Source: DASUPK01 sp963815665 (GTDB taxonomy: Bacteria > Actinomycetota > Thermoleophilia > Solirubrobacterales > 70-9). From it: DNA of 64,000 nucleotides. A model generated the notes under the pieces. It saw nothing but the letters and a program-made list of their open reading frames with translations, searched no databases and was not told where the DNA came from. The stretch spans positions 65,370 through 129,369 of the forward strand of contig CAWFHN010000005.1 in the NCBI GenBank assembly GCA_963815665.1. The letters are read 5' to 3'. Of the stretch, positions 50,632-58,659 are shown in pieces; position 1 is the first letter of the stretch; each line of letters starts with the position of its first letter. Position numbers and translations under genes: made by a program.

Positions 50632-52606
50632 CCGCCTTCCCGCCGCTGCCCAGCAGCGAGTCGATCTGCTGCATGTAGGGGCTGAACGAGACCAGGTAGG
50701 GGATTCGCGGGGCCAGGCGACGGGCCACGGCAATCTGTCCCAAGGCCCCTGGCCGGTCGCCCTGCTCGGCCTCGATCCGCGCCAGCAGCAGATGATTGCG
50801 CCAGTTGTCGGGCTCGCGATCGATCGCCTGCTGGGCGTCCCGCTTCGCCTCCGCCAGGTTGCCGAGCCGCTCGACCGCCTCCGCGCGGGCGGCGTAAGGG
50901 GAGGCGGCCCAGTCCTCCGCGGTGATCGCCTGGTCGGCCAGGTCCTTGGCGCGTGCGGCGTCGCCGCGGGCCAGCGCGGACTCGCCGGCGCGCGTCCGCT
51001 CGGTGGAGATGAGGCCCGGGACCTGGACGGCTCCAGCCAGCAGCGCGGCCACGACCATGGCCGAGCGCGTCCAGCGGCCGAGCTGCCACCGCTCCGCCCG
51101 GTCCAGCCCCCCAGCTCCGGCCACGGCGACACCCCCGATCGCGAGCGTCCCGACGGCTCCGAGCTCCCACATCCAGTCGATGCCCGCGTATGCCAGGAAG
51201 ACGACGAACACGGCGATCAACGCCGAGCCGGCGGCGATCTCACGCCTGCGCCGCCATCGCATCCGCGCCTGAATCGCGGCCCAGAGCAGCCCACCGAGGG
51301 CCACCAGCAGCGCGATCAATCCCGGGATGCCGAGCTCGGCGGCCTCCTCGATGTAGAGAGAGTGGGCATCGCGAGCGAACTCCCGGCCCTTGCCGTGCTT
51401 GTCCCAGTAGAACTCGAAGGCGCCCGGGCCGATCCCCCGCCAGGGATCGGATTTGAACGCGTGGACGGCAGTGGTCCAGACCGTGTACCGGGTGCCCCCC
51501 AGCGTCGCGAACCGGCCGGTGCCGCCTGCGGCGGCGGGCGGCTTGTCGTTCTTGAACTGATCCCATGCCCGGTTGAGTGGGCCGTGGAGCGCTCCCGCCA
51601 CCAGCAGCGCTCCCACGATCGACGCGACGAGCGCGACCCGAGCCGTGCCCACGTCCATGCGGACCCTGTCGAGCCCCGCCCGGAAGGTCGCGACCGCGGC
51701 TCCGGCACAGAGCACCCCCGCCGCGACGAGCGCCAGCACCACGGTTCCGGCGCCGGCGTTACCGGTGGCATGCGCGATCTGATCGTGGCTGTGGGCGACC
51801 AGGATCGCAAGGCCGCACCCGGCGCCGGCGATCAGGCCGTTGCCGCCGGCGGTCCATCGGTGCTTGCTGACGGCCACGGCCGCGATTGCCGCGACCGCCA
51901 GCGCCGCGACACCGAAGCGCGAGTAGGTGAGGTAGACGGACAGCACGGCAACCGGCACGGTCGCCAGCGCCGCGGCCCTGATCGAGCTCCGGGATGAGTT
52001 GGAGCCCAGGACCAGCCCGGCGGCGGCGGCCATCGCCCCCCAGCACGCGACCCCGTTCCAGTAATCGAGCGGATAGCTCAGCCGGTCGATCCCGAACGCC
52101 GCGGCGACGTGGTCGGTGAGAAGGTCGGGAAAGAGCCGAGCGCCGAGCGCGAGGAAGGGAACGACGAGCGCCGCCGTCGCGAACCCCATCGCGGCCCCCC
52201 GCCAGGTGTATCGATTCAGCGCCAGGTAGGCGAGCACCACCAGGCCCATGTACTGGAGCACGCGCGCCAGCTCCTCGGTGGTGCGCTCGTCGCTCTCGGT
52301 CCAGACGTGCGAGAGAAGGGTCAAGCCGGCGAGCGCCGCGAACCCGCCGAGCGCCACCCAGCAGGCGGGGTTCAGCTTCGCCCGCGGCAGGACGCCGAGC
52401 CCGAGCCCGAGCGCGATCACCGCCCAGACCGCCAGGGAGACCTGGTGGCGGATGACGACGTCGTAGCCCCCGCCGTTGAAGGCCAGCAGCAGGGTCAGGA
52501 CCAGCGCGAACAGGAATCCCGCGGCCCTTCGCGCCTGCAGGCGCCCGGGCGTCTCCTCGCCGCGGCGCCGGCGTCTGGGGGCCGGGCGCCCGCCTGGATC
52601 GTCCAC
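50603..52606 (-). CDS. O-antigen-ligase-like membrane protein with C-terminal TPR region
   Basis: 667 residues. About twelve helices with the ligase-family loop WRGIGPGAFEFYWDKHG and ARDAHSLYIEEAAELGIPG (conserved His and Glu), then a soluble tail of TPR-like helix pairs (ALARGDAARAKDLADQAI, DAQQAIDREPDNWRNHLLL). The family polymerises or ligates glycans at the outer face. A TPR tail on this fold suggests partner binding. It is the second protein of this family in the locus. Confidence 0.85.
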   Translation of the reverse strand: MDDPGGRPAPRRRRRGEETPGRLQARRAAGFLFALVLTLLLAFNGGGYDVVIRHQVSLAVWAVIALGLGLGVLPRAKLNPACWVALGGFAALAGLTLLSHVWTESDERTTEELARVLQYMGLVVLAYLALNRYTWRGAAMGFATAALVVPFLALGARLFPDLLTDHVAAAFGIDRLSYPLDYWNGVACWGAMAAAAGLVLGSNSSRSSIRAAALATVPVAVLSVYLTYSRFGVAALAVAAIAAVAVSKHRWTAGGNGLIAGAGCGLAILVAHSHDQIAHATGNAGAGTVVLALVAAGVLCAGAAVATFRAGLDRVRMDVGTARVALVASIVGALLVAGALHGPLNRAWDQFKNDKPPAAAGGTGRFATLGGTRYTVWTTAVHAFKSDPWRGIGPGAFEFYWDKHGKGREFARDAHSLYIEEAAELGIPGLIALLVALGGLLWAAIQARMRWRRRREIAAGSALIAVFVVFLAYAGIDWMWELGAVGTLAIGGVAVAGAGGLDRAERWQLGRWTRSAMVVAALLAGAVQVPGLISTERTRAGESALARGDAARAKDLADQAITAEDWAASPYAARAEAVERLGNLAEAKRDAQQAIDREPDNWRNHLLLARIEAEQGDRPGALGQIAVARRLAPRIPYLVSFSPYMQQIDSLLGSGGKAATPRPSAAP

Positions 52607-52693
52607 CTAGAAGGGCATCCTGATTAGCAGGTAGGTATACGTAGACAAAAGTGGGTAGCCACTTGACGAATATTGTGTAGCATTGCCGCTTCG

Positions 52694-53074
52694 ATGAAGG
52701 GCATCTGGAGAAGGGGCTCGCTGAAGATGGCACCGATCGTGGCCGTTGGCCTGGTCGGAATCCTAGTCGCGGCGCCGAACGCGTCGGGTCAGGCTGCCAT
52801 CGACCAGTACACCCCGCAAGGGGGCCCAGCGGGAGGATCCGGCGGAGCCGTAAGTGGCTCGTCGGACACTCTGGGCCCCGCAGGAGCACAGATAGGCCAC
52901 CGGCACATCGCGGTCAAGCCCGGGGACAGCTCGTCAAGCGGCGGCAGCCTGCCGTTCACGGACTACCCGGTGACGCCGTTCATCTGGATCGTGCTGGCCG
53001 TGCTCATTGCGGGTGCATTGGTGCGAGTCGCGGCTCCGCTGCTTGGACGAAGGGGAGTTCGAGGCACCTCCTAG
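52694..53074 (+). CDS. Secreted Gly/Ser-rich protein with sortase-like C terminus
   Basis: 126 residues: signal peptide (VAVGLVGILVAAPNASG), a Gly/Ser/Pro-rich middle, then LPFTDYPVTPFIWIVLAVLIAG and a basic tail (LLGRRGVRG). The end has the order of a cell-wall sorting signal (motif, hydrophobic span, positive tail), but the motif is LPFTD rather than LPxTG, so sortase use is uncertain. It could also be a simple single-pass protein. It precedes the sugar transferase gene and may be an accessory of the polymer. Confidence 0.65.
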   Translation: MKGIWRRGSLKMAPIVAVGLVGILVAAPNASGQAAIDQYTPQGGPAGGSGGAVSGSSDTLGPAGAQIGHRHIAVKPGDSSSSGGSLPFTDYPVTPFIWIVLAVLIAGALVRVAAPLLGRRGVRGTS

Positions 53075-53162
53075 GGGTCACGGACGACTTGGGAGTCCGC
53101 GCGGGATCGAGGGGCCCGGCGGACCTGACAACTGAATGTCACGGGAGATGAAAGGAACGCAG

Positions 53163-53975
53163 ATGAACTCGCCTCGACTCGACACGGATACGTCGCTCGA
53201 ACACGACGCCCCGAGATCGCATACGGGAGCGCGGAACGGAGCCGCCCAGCACGGGATTCGCCGAACCCATGCGCCGGTAATGAGCGACGGGAACGGTGCG
53301 GGGGCGATCGCCCTACCGAGGCCGGGGACCCTCGAGCTCACGCCCGCGGACGAGCGGTATGAGCGGCAGCACGGACCGCTCGCGCGCGGCATCAAGCGCG
53401 CGTTCGACGTGGTCGGCGCGGCGCTGATGATGACCGTCCTCGCGCCGGCCTGGCTGATGATGGCCTTCCTGATCAAGGCCGACTCTCCGGGACCGATCCT
53501 GTTCCGGCAGCGGCGTATCGGTCAGGACGGCAGGGCGTTCTCGATGTTCAAGTTCCGGACGATGGTGGACGGCGCGGACGCGCAGAAGGCCGCGCTGCTG
53601 CACCTGAACGAGGCCGCCGACGGCCTCTTCAAGATCGACGGCGACCCTCGCGTGACGCGGGTCGGCCGCTGGCTGCGCGCCACGTCGCTGGACGAGCTTC
53701 CTCAGCTTCTCCACGTCATCACGGGCAAGATGAGCCTCGTTGGGCCCAGGCCCCTCGTGCCCGAGGAGGACGCGCGGATCATCGGCTCGCAGCGGCGCAG
53801 GCTGCAGATGCGGCCCGGCATGACCGGCGTCTGGCAGGTCGGCGGCGCCTCGTCGGTCCCCATCCACGAGATGGTGAAGCTGGACACGGGCTACGTCGAC
53901 AACTGGTCGCCGTTGGTCGACGTGAAGCTGATCGCCGTGACCGCAGCACACGTGATCCTCAGAAAGGGCCTCTAG
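53163..53975 (+). CDS. Undecaprenyl-phosphate sugar-phosphate transferase (WbaP/WcaJ-like, short)
   Basis: 270 residues with the initiating-transferase C-terminal domain: RAFDVVGAALMMTVLAPAW (membrane helix), SPGPILFRQRRIGQDGR and FKFRTMVDGAD (conserved), then LRATSLDELPQLLHVI and MSLVGPRPLVP with the catalytic Glu-Asp region. It loads the first sugar onto undecaprenyl phosphate. The N-terminal polytopic part of WbaP-type enzymes is missing, giving a monotopic form. ATG 53163 is chosen because AAAGGA lies six bases upstream. Confidence 0.9.
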   Translation: MNSPRLDTDTSLEHDAPRSHTGARNGAAQHGIRRTHAPVMSDGNGAGAIALPRPGTLELTPADERYERQHGPLARGIKRAFDVVGAALMMTVLAPAWLMMAFLIKADSPGPILFRQRRIGQDGRAFSMFKFRTMVDGADAQKAALLHLNEAADGLFKIDGDPRVTRVGRWLRATSLDELPQLLHVITGKMSLVGPRPLVPEEDARIIGSQRRRLQMRPGMTGVWQVGGASSVPIHEMVKLDTGYVDNWSPLVDVKLIAVTAAHVILRKGL

Positions 53976-53977
53976 CT

Positions 53978-55609
53978 CTACATACTTTCCGGCGCCGAGA
54001 TCCCGAGCAGCCCAAGCGTCCGCGCGATCGTGCGCTTGGTGAGGAGGCAGAGGCCAAGCCGCGCTTCCTCCACCCCCTCCCCCTCGGCACCGACCACCTG
54101 GCAGTCCCGGTAGAAGGCGTGGAAGTCGCGCGCCACCTCCATCCCGTAGGCGCAGAGCCTGTGGGGTGTGCGCCGCTCGGCCGTCTCGGCGACCTCGTCG
54201 GGCAGCTCGCAGAGCCGTTTGATCAGCGCCCGCTCGGAGGGCTCGACGGGGAGGGACGCGAACTCGGCCGCCGCCCGCTCCTCCGCCCCCTCCCCCGCCT
54301 TGCGCAGGATGCTGGCGATCCGGGCGTGGGCGTATTGGACGTAGTAGACGGGGTTCTCGTTGGAAGTCTTCCGGGCCAGCTCGAGGTCGAGGTCGACGGT
54401 CGTGTCGTGGCTGCGCTGCAGCATGAAGAAGCGCGCCGCGTCCGCGCCGATGTCGTCGATCAGCTCGTCGAGCGTGACGAACTCGCCGCTGCGCTTGGAC
54501 ATCTGCGCCCTCTCGCCACCCTCCACCACGTGGACCAGCTGCATGATCGCCACCTCGAGGGCGTCGGGCTCATAGCCGAGCGCCGCCAGGCCGGCGCGGA
54601 GGCGGTCGACGTACCCGTGATGGTCCGCTCCGAGCACGTCGATCAGCCTGTCCGACCCTCGATCGAGCTTGTCGCGGTGATAGGCGATGTCGGAGAGGAA
54701 GTAAGTGGAGTCGCCGTCGGAGCGGATCAGAACGCGATCCTTGTCGTCGCCGAAGCTGGTCGTGCGCAACCAGGTCGCGCCCTCGCTCTCGTAGACGTGG
54801 CCCGCCTCGCGCGCCTCCGCGAGGGCGCGCTCGACTGCGCCCGAGTCGTGCATCGAGCGCTCCGAGGACCAGACGTCGAAGACGACGTCGTAGCGGCGGA
54901 GCGTCCCCTCGGCGGCCGCCAGCATCAGGGCGATCCCGCGGCGCCCGACGGCGTCGAGGTCGTCCGGGTCTACCCCCTCCCCCTCGAGGCCCTCGGCCAG
55001 ATCCGCGACGTAGTCGCCCGCGTATCCGTCCTCGGGCACCGCCTCGCCCTTCATCCGCGCGGCGATCGAGGCCGCGAAGCGATCGATCTGACCGCCGCGA
55101 TCGTTGACGTAGTACTCGCGCGTGACCGCATGCCCCGAGAACTCCAGGACGCGGGCGATCGCGTCACCGAGGGCCGCCCCCCTGCCGCCCGCCGCGGTGA
55201 CGGGGCCGGTCGGGTTGGCCGAGACGAACTCGACGTTGACCCGCGCAGCCGCATCGACATGGGGCGGGCGGCCGAGCCTCTCGCCCACGGAGGCCAGCTC
55301 GCCGGCAGCGCGCCGGTACCAGTCATCTGAGAGAAAGAGGTTGAGGAACCCGGGTCCGGCGACCTCGACCTTCTCCAGGCTGCCCTCGAGGCTCTTGCCC
55401 AGCTCGGCGGCGAGCTTCTCGGCCGTGCCGCGCGGCTTCTCTCCCAGCGCGGGCGCCAGCAGCATCGCCGCATTGGTCGAGTAGTCGCCGAATTCCGGCT
55501 TCGGCGGGCGCTCGAGGGTCGGCTGGCTGCCCCCGGCCTCGGCGCCGTCGCGGAGCGTCGAAGCGGCGGCCTCGACGGCGGAGCGGAGCTCTGCGACCGG
55601 ATCTCCCAT
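53978..55609 (-). CDS. argS: Arginyl-tRNA synthetase with degenerate HIGH motif
   Basis: 543 residues in the ArgS order: N-terminal Add1 domain (TLERPPKPEFGDYSTN), Rossmann catalytic domain, KMSKS-like AQMSKRSGEF, and the C-terminal anticodon-binding helices ending RTLGLLGI. In the first catalytic motif the usual HVGH after GPL is replaced: SANPTGPVTAAGG, with TAAG at residues 138-141. Both histidines are lost. Surrounding residues are intact, so this looks like a lineage variant, not a pseudogene. Synthetases without HIGH need scrutiny for activity. It is downstream of rlmH. Confidence 0.9.
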   Translation of the reverse strand: MGDPVAELRSAVEAAASTLRDGAEAGGSQPTLERPPKPEFGDYSTNAAMLLAPALGEKPRGTAEKLAAELGKSLEGSLEKVEVAGPGFLNLFLSDDWYRRAAGELASVGERLGRPPHVDAAARVNVEFVSANPTGPVTAAGGRGAALGDAIARVLEFSGHAVTREYYVNDRGGQIDRFAASIAARMKGEAVPEDGYAGDYVADLAEGLEGEGVDPDDLDAVGRRGIALMLAAAEGTLRRYDVVFDVWSSERSMHDSGAVERALAEAREAGHVYESEGATWLRTTSFGDDKDRVLIRSDGDSTYFLSDIAYHRDKLDRGSDRLIDVLGADHHGYVDRLRAGLAALGYEPDALEVAIMQLVHVVEGGERAQMSKRSGEFVTLDELIDDIGADAARFFMLQRSHDTTVDLDLELARKTSNENPVYYVQYAHARIASILRKAGEGAEERAAAEFASLPVEPSERALIKRLCELPDEVAETAERRTPHRLCAYGMEVARDFHAFYRDCQVVGAEGEGVEEARLGLCLLTKRTIARTLGLLGISAPESM

Positions 55610-55631
55610 GGACAGGAGCCTACGCGGCGAG

Positions 55632-56048
55632 CTACAGGTGGTAAGGCTCGCCGGCGAGGATCTTGGTGGCTCGGAAGAGCTGCTCGAGCAGCACCACCCG
55701 GGCCAGCTGGTGGGCCATCGTCTGCGGGCCGAGGGAGAGGCGCTCGTCGGCGAGCGCCACGGTGCGCGGCGAGAGGCCGTCGGGGCCGCCGACCAGGAAG
55801 CAGAGGTCCATGGCGTCGATCCGGCGTTCCGACAGCCAGCTCGCCCACGCCTTCGAGCTCAGCGCCCGGCCGCCCCGGTCGAGCGCGATCACGTGCGAGC
55901 GAGTCGGGATCCGTCCCTCGATGTTGACCTCGTCGCGCACCTCGATCACGTCCACCGGCTGATGGCGCTGCAGCATCTTGCGGTAGTGGGCATCCGCCTC
56001 CGAGAAGGGCGCCTTGATCTTGCCGACGACCACCACCGTGACCTTCAC
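55632..56048 (-). CDS. rlmH: RlmH, 23S rRNA pseudouridine-1915 N3-methyltransferase
   Basis: 138 residues, a SPOUT methyltransferase. VIALDRGGRALSSKAWA, the SAM loop CFLVGGPDGLS, and the near-invariant C-terminal motif MAHQLARVVLLEQLFRA followed by GEPYHL identify it. It methylates pseudouridine 1915 in helix 69. It overlaps the M48 peptidase gene by ATGA (56045-56048). Confidence 0.95.
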   Translation of the reverse strand: MKVTVVVVGKIKAPFSEADAHYRKMLQRHQPVDVIEVRDEVNIEGRIPTRSHVIALDRGGRALSSKAWASWLSERRIDAMDLCFLVGGPDGLSPRTVALADERLSLGPQTMAHQLARVVLLEQLFRATKILAGEPYHL

Positions 56049-57295
56049 GGGCGCTTGCCCTGCTCCCAGGCGAGCGCCGCGCCGATCCGATCGACCGCCG
56101 GCGGGTGCGTCCCGAAGAGGAAGCTGAAGGCGCCCGGGGGGTCGGGGTCCGAGAGGTTGCGATCCGCGAGCTGCTGCTGGAGCTGGATCATCCCCCGCGG
56201 ATCGTCCGTGAGCTGGAGCGAGAAGGTGTCCGCCCGCGCTTCGACGGCCCGCGAGAGCTGGTTGCCGGCGATCCCGATCACGAAGGACGCCGCGAAGATC
56301 GCCAGCGCGAAGGCGGGAAGGTAGGCGGGCTGCCCCGGCTCGACGCCGCGGCGCCGCGCCAACCCGCCGGCCATAAGCGAGACGAATATCAGCGAGAGCG
56401 GGGTGACGATCGCGACGAACAGGAGCCCACGCTGGATGTCATTGCCGTGCACGTGCCCGAGCTCGTGGGCGACAACCGCGCGGCGCTCGCCCCGATTCAG
56501 GTCGTGGATCAGCGTGTCGTAGAGAACGACCTGCTTCGAGGAGCCCAGGCCGTTGACGTACGCGTTGATCGCGGTGGTGCGCTTGCTCGCGTCGATCTCG
56601 TAGACATGACCGACGTCCACCCCGGCCTTCCGGGCGAGCTCGAGAACGTCGCTGCGCGCCTGTCCCGGAGGGAGCTCGTCGAACTTGTTGAACAGCGGCG
56701 CGATCACGACCGGCGCCAGCCAGGTGATGAAGGCCGCGCCGATCACCACGGCGACGCTGCCCGGGATCCACCAGCGCGAGCGGAAACGGCGGATCAGCCA
56801 GAGCGCGAAGGTGCCGACCGCGCCGGCGAGGAGGGCTCCGATCGCGGCTCCCTTGCCCCAGTCGCCGAGGAAGCCGCCCAGGGATTGCGTGGAGAGACCG
56901 ACGTCCACCGACCGCTCATGTGCTGCGATCCCGAACGGCAAGCTGACTACAGCGACCACGACCGAGAGCCCGGCCGCGGCGGCCGCCCCGCCGAGCACCG
57001 GCCGCGCGGCGAGGCGCTCGAGCGCCCTGCGGCTGATCGCCGGGCGGCCGGTCGCCAGCAGGATCAGGACCGCGCCCTCGGCGGCCAGGCTGCCGACCAG
57101 GATCAGGCGCTGCCCGGAGCCGAAGTCCCGTGCCTTCGTCAGCTCGTCGTGGGAGAAGTAGGCGTTCTCGTCGGCGTGAACGGGCTGCTCGATGTCCCGT
57201 GGCCGTAGAAGCCACGCGGCGGCCTCGGCGACCACCACGGCCGCGACGGCGGTGACGCCGAGGCGCACCCATTTGGACGATGATCGGGCAGCCAC
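56045..57295 (-). CDS. M48-family membrane metalloprotease (Ste24-like)
   Basis: 416 residues from GTG 57295. Several helices with the zinc motif VVAHELGHVHGND (HExxH) between them, a third ligand Glu in RAVEARADTFSLQL, and NAYVNGLGSSKQVVLYD before the active site, as in CAAX-prenyl-protease/Ste24-like M48 enzymes. It may degrade membrane proteins under stress. A long open frame upstream was not used because GC-rich DNA keeps it open without domain content. Divergent from the metallophosphatase gene. Confidence 0.9.
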   Translation of the reverse strand: MAARSSSKWVRLGVTAVAAVVVAEAAAWLLRPRDIEQPVHADENAYFSHDELTKARDFGSGQRLILVGSLAAEGAVLILLATGRPAISRRALERLAARPVLGGAAAAAGLSVVVAVVSLPFGIAAHERSVDVGLSTQSLGGFLGDWGKGAAIGALLAGAVGTFALWLIRRFRSRWWIPGSVAVVIGAAFITWLAPVVIAPLFNKFDELPPGQARSDVLELARKAGVDVGHVYEIDASKRTTAINAYVNGLGSSKQVVLYDTLIHDLNRGERRAVVAHELGHVHGNDIQRGLLFVAIVTPLSLIFVSLMAGGLARRRGVEPGQPAYLPAFALAIFAASFVIGIAGNQLSRAVEARADTFSLQLTDDPRGMIQLQQQLADRNLSDPDPPGAFSFLFGTHPPAVDRIGAALAWEQGKRP

Positions 57296-57355
57296 CGCCC
57301 TACGATAAACGGCCCCCTTGGGGGGCCCCGAACCGTCCACCGTCGCCGAGTCCCC

Positions 57356-58093
57356 GTGAAAGTCGCGATCCTCACAGACATCCACAGCAACCTCCCGGCG
57401 CTCGAGGCCACGCTCTCGGCGATCGACGACGCGGGCCTGGAGCGCCGCTGGTGCCTGGGCGACGTGGTCGGCTACGGCGCTCAGCCCGATGAGTGCACCA
57501 AGCTCGTCTCGGAGCGCTGCGAGCTCAGCCTGGTCGGCAACCATGACCTGGCGGTGACGGGCGAGATCAGCACCGAGGTCTTCTCCGCCTCCGCGGCCGC
57601 GGCGGTGGAATGGACCAGGGCCAATTCGGCCGACTCGACGATCGAGTTCCTCAAGGCGCAGAAGCCCGAGAACACCGAGCACGAGGTCGCCCTCTACCAC
57701 GCGTCGCCCCGCGACCCGGTCTGGGAGTACGTGCTCGCCGTCGACCAGGCCCGCGAGTGCATCGAGGAGCAGGCGACGCGGGTGAGCTTCATCGGGCACT
57801 CGCACGTCGCCCTCTGGTTCTCGGACTCCGAGGGGCCGCCTGGCTCCGATGGCGGTGGCCAGGCCGAGGACGGCAGGGAGATGGACCTCTCCGAGCACCG
57901 CTGGCTGCTCAATCCGGGCAGCGTGGGCCAGCCCCGCGACGGGGACCCGCGCGCTGCCTGGCTAGAGCTCGACACCGAGGGCTGGAAGGCGACCTACCAC
58001 CGCGTCAGCTACGACATCGACCGGGCGGCAGCCGCAATCAGGGAGGCGGGACTGCCCGAATTGCTCGCCGACCGGCTCTATGTGGGCCAATGA
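57356..58093 (+). CDS. Calcineurin-like metallophosphatase (YfcE/MPP type)
   Basis: 245 residues. Metal-binding motifs in order: VAILTDIHSNLPAL (DxH), RRWCLGDVVGYG (GDxxxxG), LVGNHDLAV (GNHD), ISFIGHSHVAL-type GHSH, and NPGSVGQPRDGDPRA at the end. It should hydrolyse phosphodiesters or phosphoesters with a two-metal centre. GTG 57356 is the start. The substrate is unknown, although nearby kinase and lipoprotein genes suggest a signalling or envelope role (inference). Confidence 0.9.
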   Translation: MKVAILTDIHSNLPALEATLSAIDDAGLERRWCLGDVVGYGAQPDECTKLVSERCELSLVGNHDLAVTGEISTEVFSASAAAAVEWTRANSADSTIEFLKAQKPENTEHEVALYHASPRDPVWEYVLAVDQARECIEEQATRVSFIGHSHVALWFSDSEGPPGSDGGGQAEDGREMDLSEHRWLLNPGSVGQPRDGDPRAAWLELDTEGWKATYHRVSYDIDRAAAAIREAGLPELLADRLYVGQ

Positions 58094-58149
58094 TGTCGGC
58101 GGATCGGGTGAAGAGTGGCCCTTCGAGCGCCCCGGCTAGTATCGCCGCG

Positions 58150-58659
58150 ATGCCGAAGAAGCTGCGGCCAATCCTGCTTGCCCTGATCGTGGCCGGCGCC
58201 TGCGTGGGCGTCCTGGGCTGCGGTGGGAGCAGCGGCCCCGACCCGTCGCTGTCCAGCCAGGAGGCGGCGGTGCTGAGCTCCAAGATCGACGAGATCCAGG
58301 CGAACGTCCAGGTCGGCAGCTGCGTTGTCGCTCAGGACAAGACCGACGACCTGATCGCAGACGTCCAGGACCTCCCCTCGAGCGTCAACGATCAGGTGAA
58401 GACGGCCCTCGAGAACGGGGCCAACCAGCTGAAGATCCTGCTCGGCGATCCGACCCAGTGCCAGGGCAGGACCACCACCTCCGAGACGACCACGAGCACG
58501 CCTTCGACCACCGAGTCGACGACGACCACCAAGACTCGCCCGACGACGACCACCACCCCCACTCAGACGCAGGCGACGACAACCACTCAGACGCAGACCC
58601 AGACCACGCCCAGCACCACCCCCGGCGGCTCGGGCGGGATCGGACCGGGAGGGCTATGA
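58150..58659 (+). CDS. Lipoprotein with Thr-rich C-terminal tail
   Basis: 169 residues. The signal peptide ends in a lipobox VGVLGCGGSS, so the mature protein is likely lipid-anchored. A short helical domain with two cysteines (VGSCVVAQDKTDDLI, DPTQCQGR) follows, then about 60 Thr/Gln/Pro-rich residues resembling a flexible, possibly glycosylated wall-spanning stalk. No family known. Its stop overlaps the kinase start (ATGA at 58656), suggesting the two proteins work together, possibly as an extracellular sensor partner. Confidence 0.75.
   Translation: MPKKLRPILLALIVAGACVGVLGCGGSSGPDPSLSSQEAAVLSSKIDEIQANVQVGSCVVAQDKTDDLIADVQDLPSSVNDQVKTALENGANQLKILLGDPTQCQGRTTTSETTTSTPSTTESTTTTKTRPTTTTTPTQTQATTTTQTQTQTTPSTTPGGSGGIGPGGL

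Noticed and set aside
57296..57898. N-terminal extension of the M48 protease to 617 residues
   Set aside because: The extension is antisense to the metallophosphatase gene and has no domain; the protease fold starts after GTG 57295.
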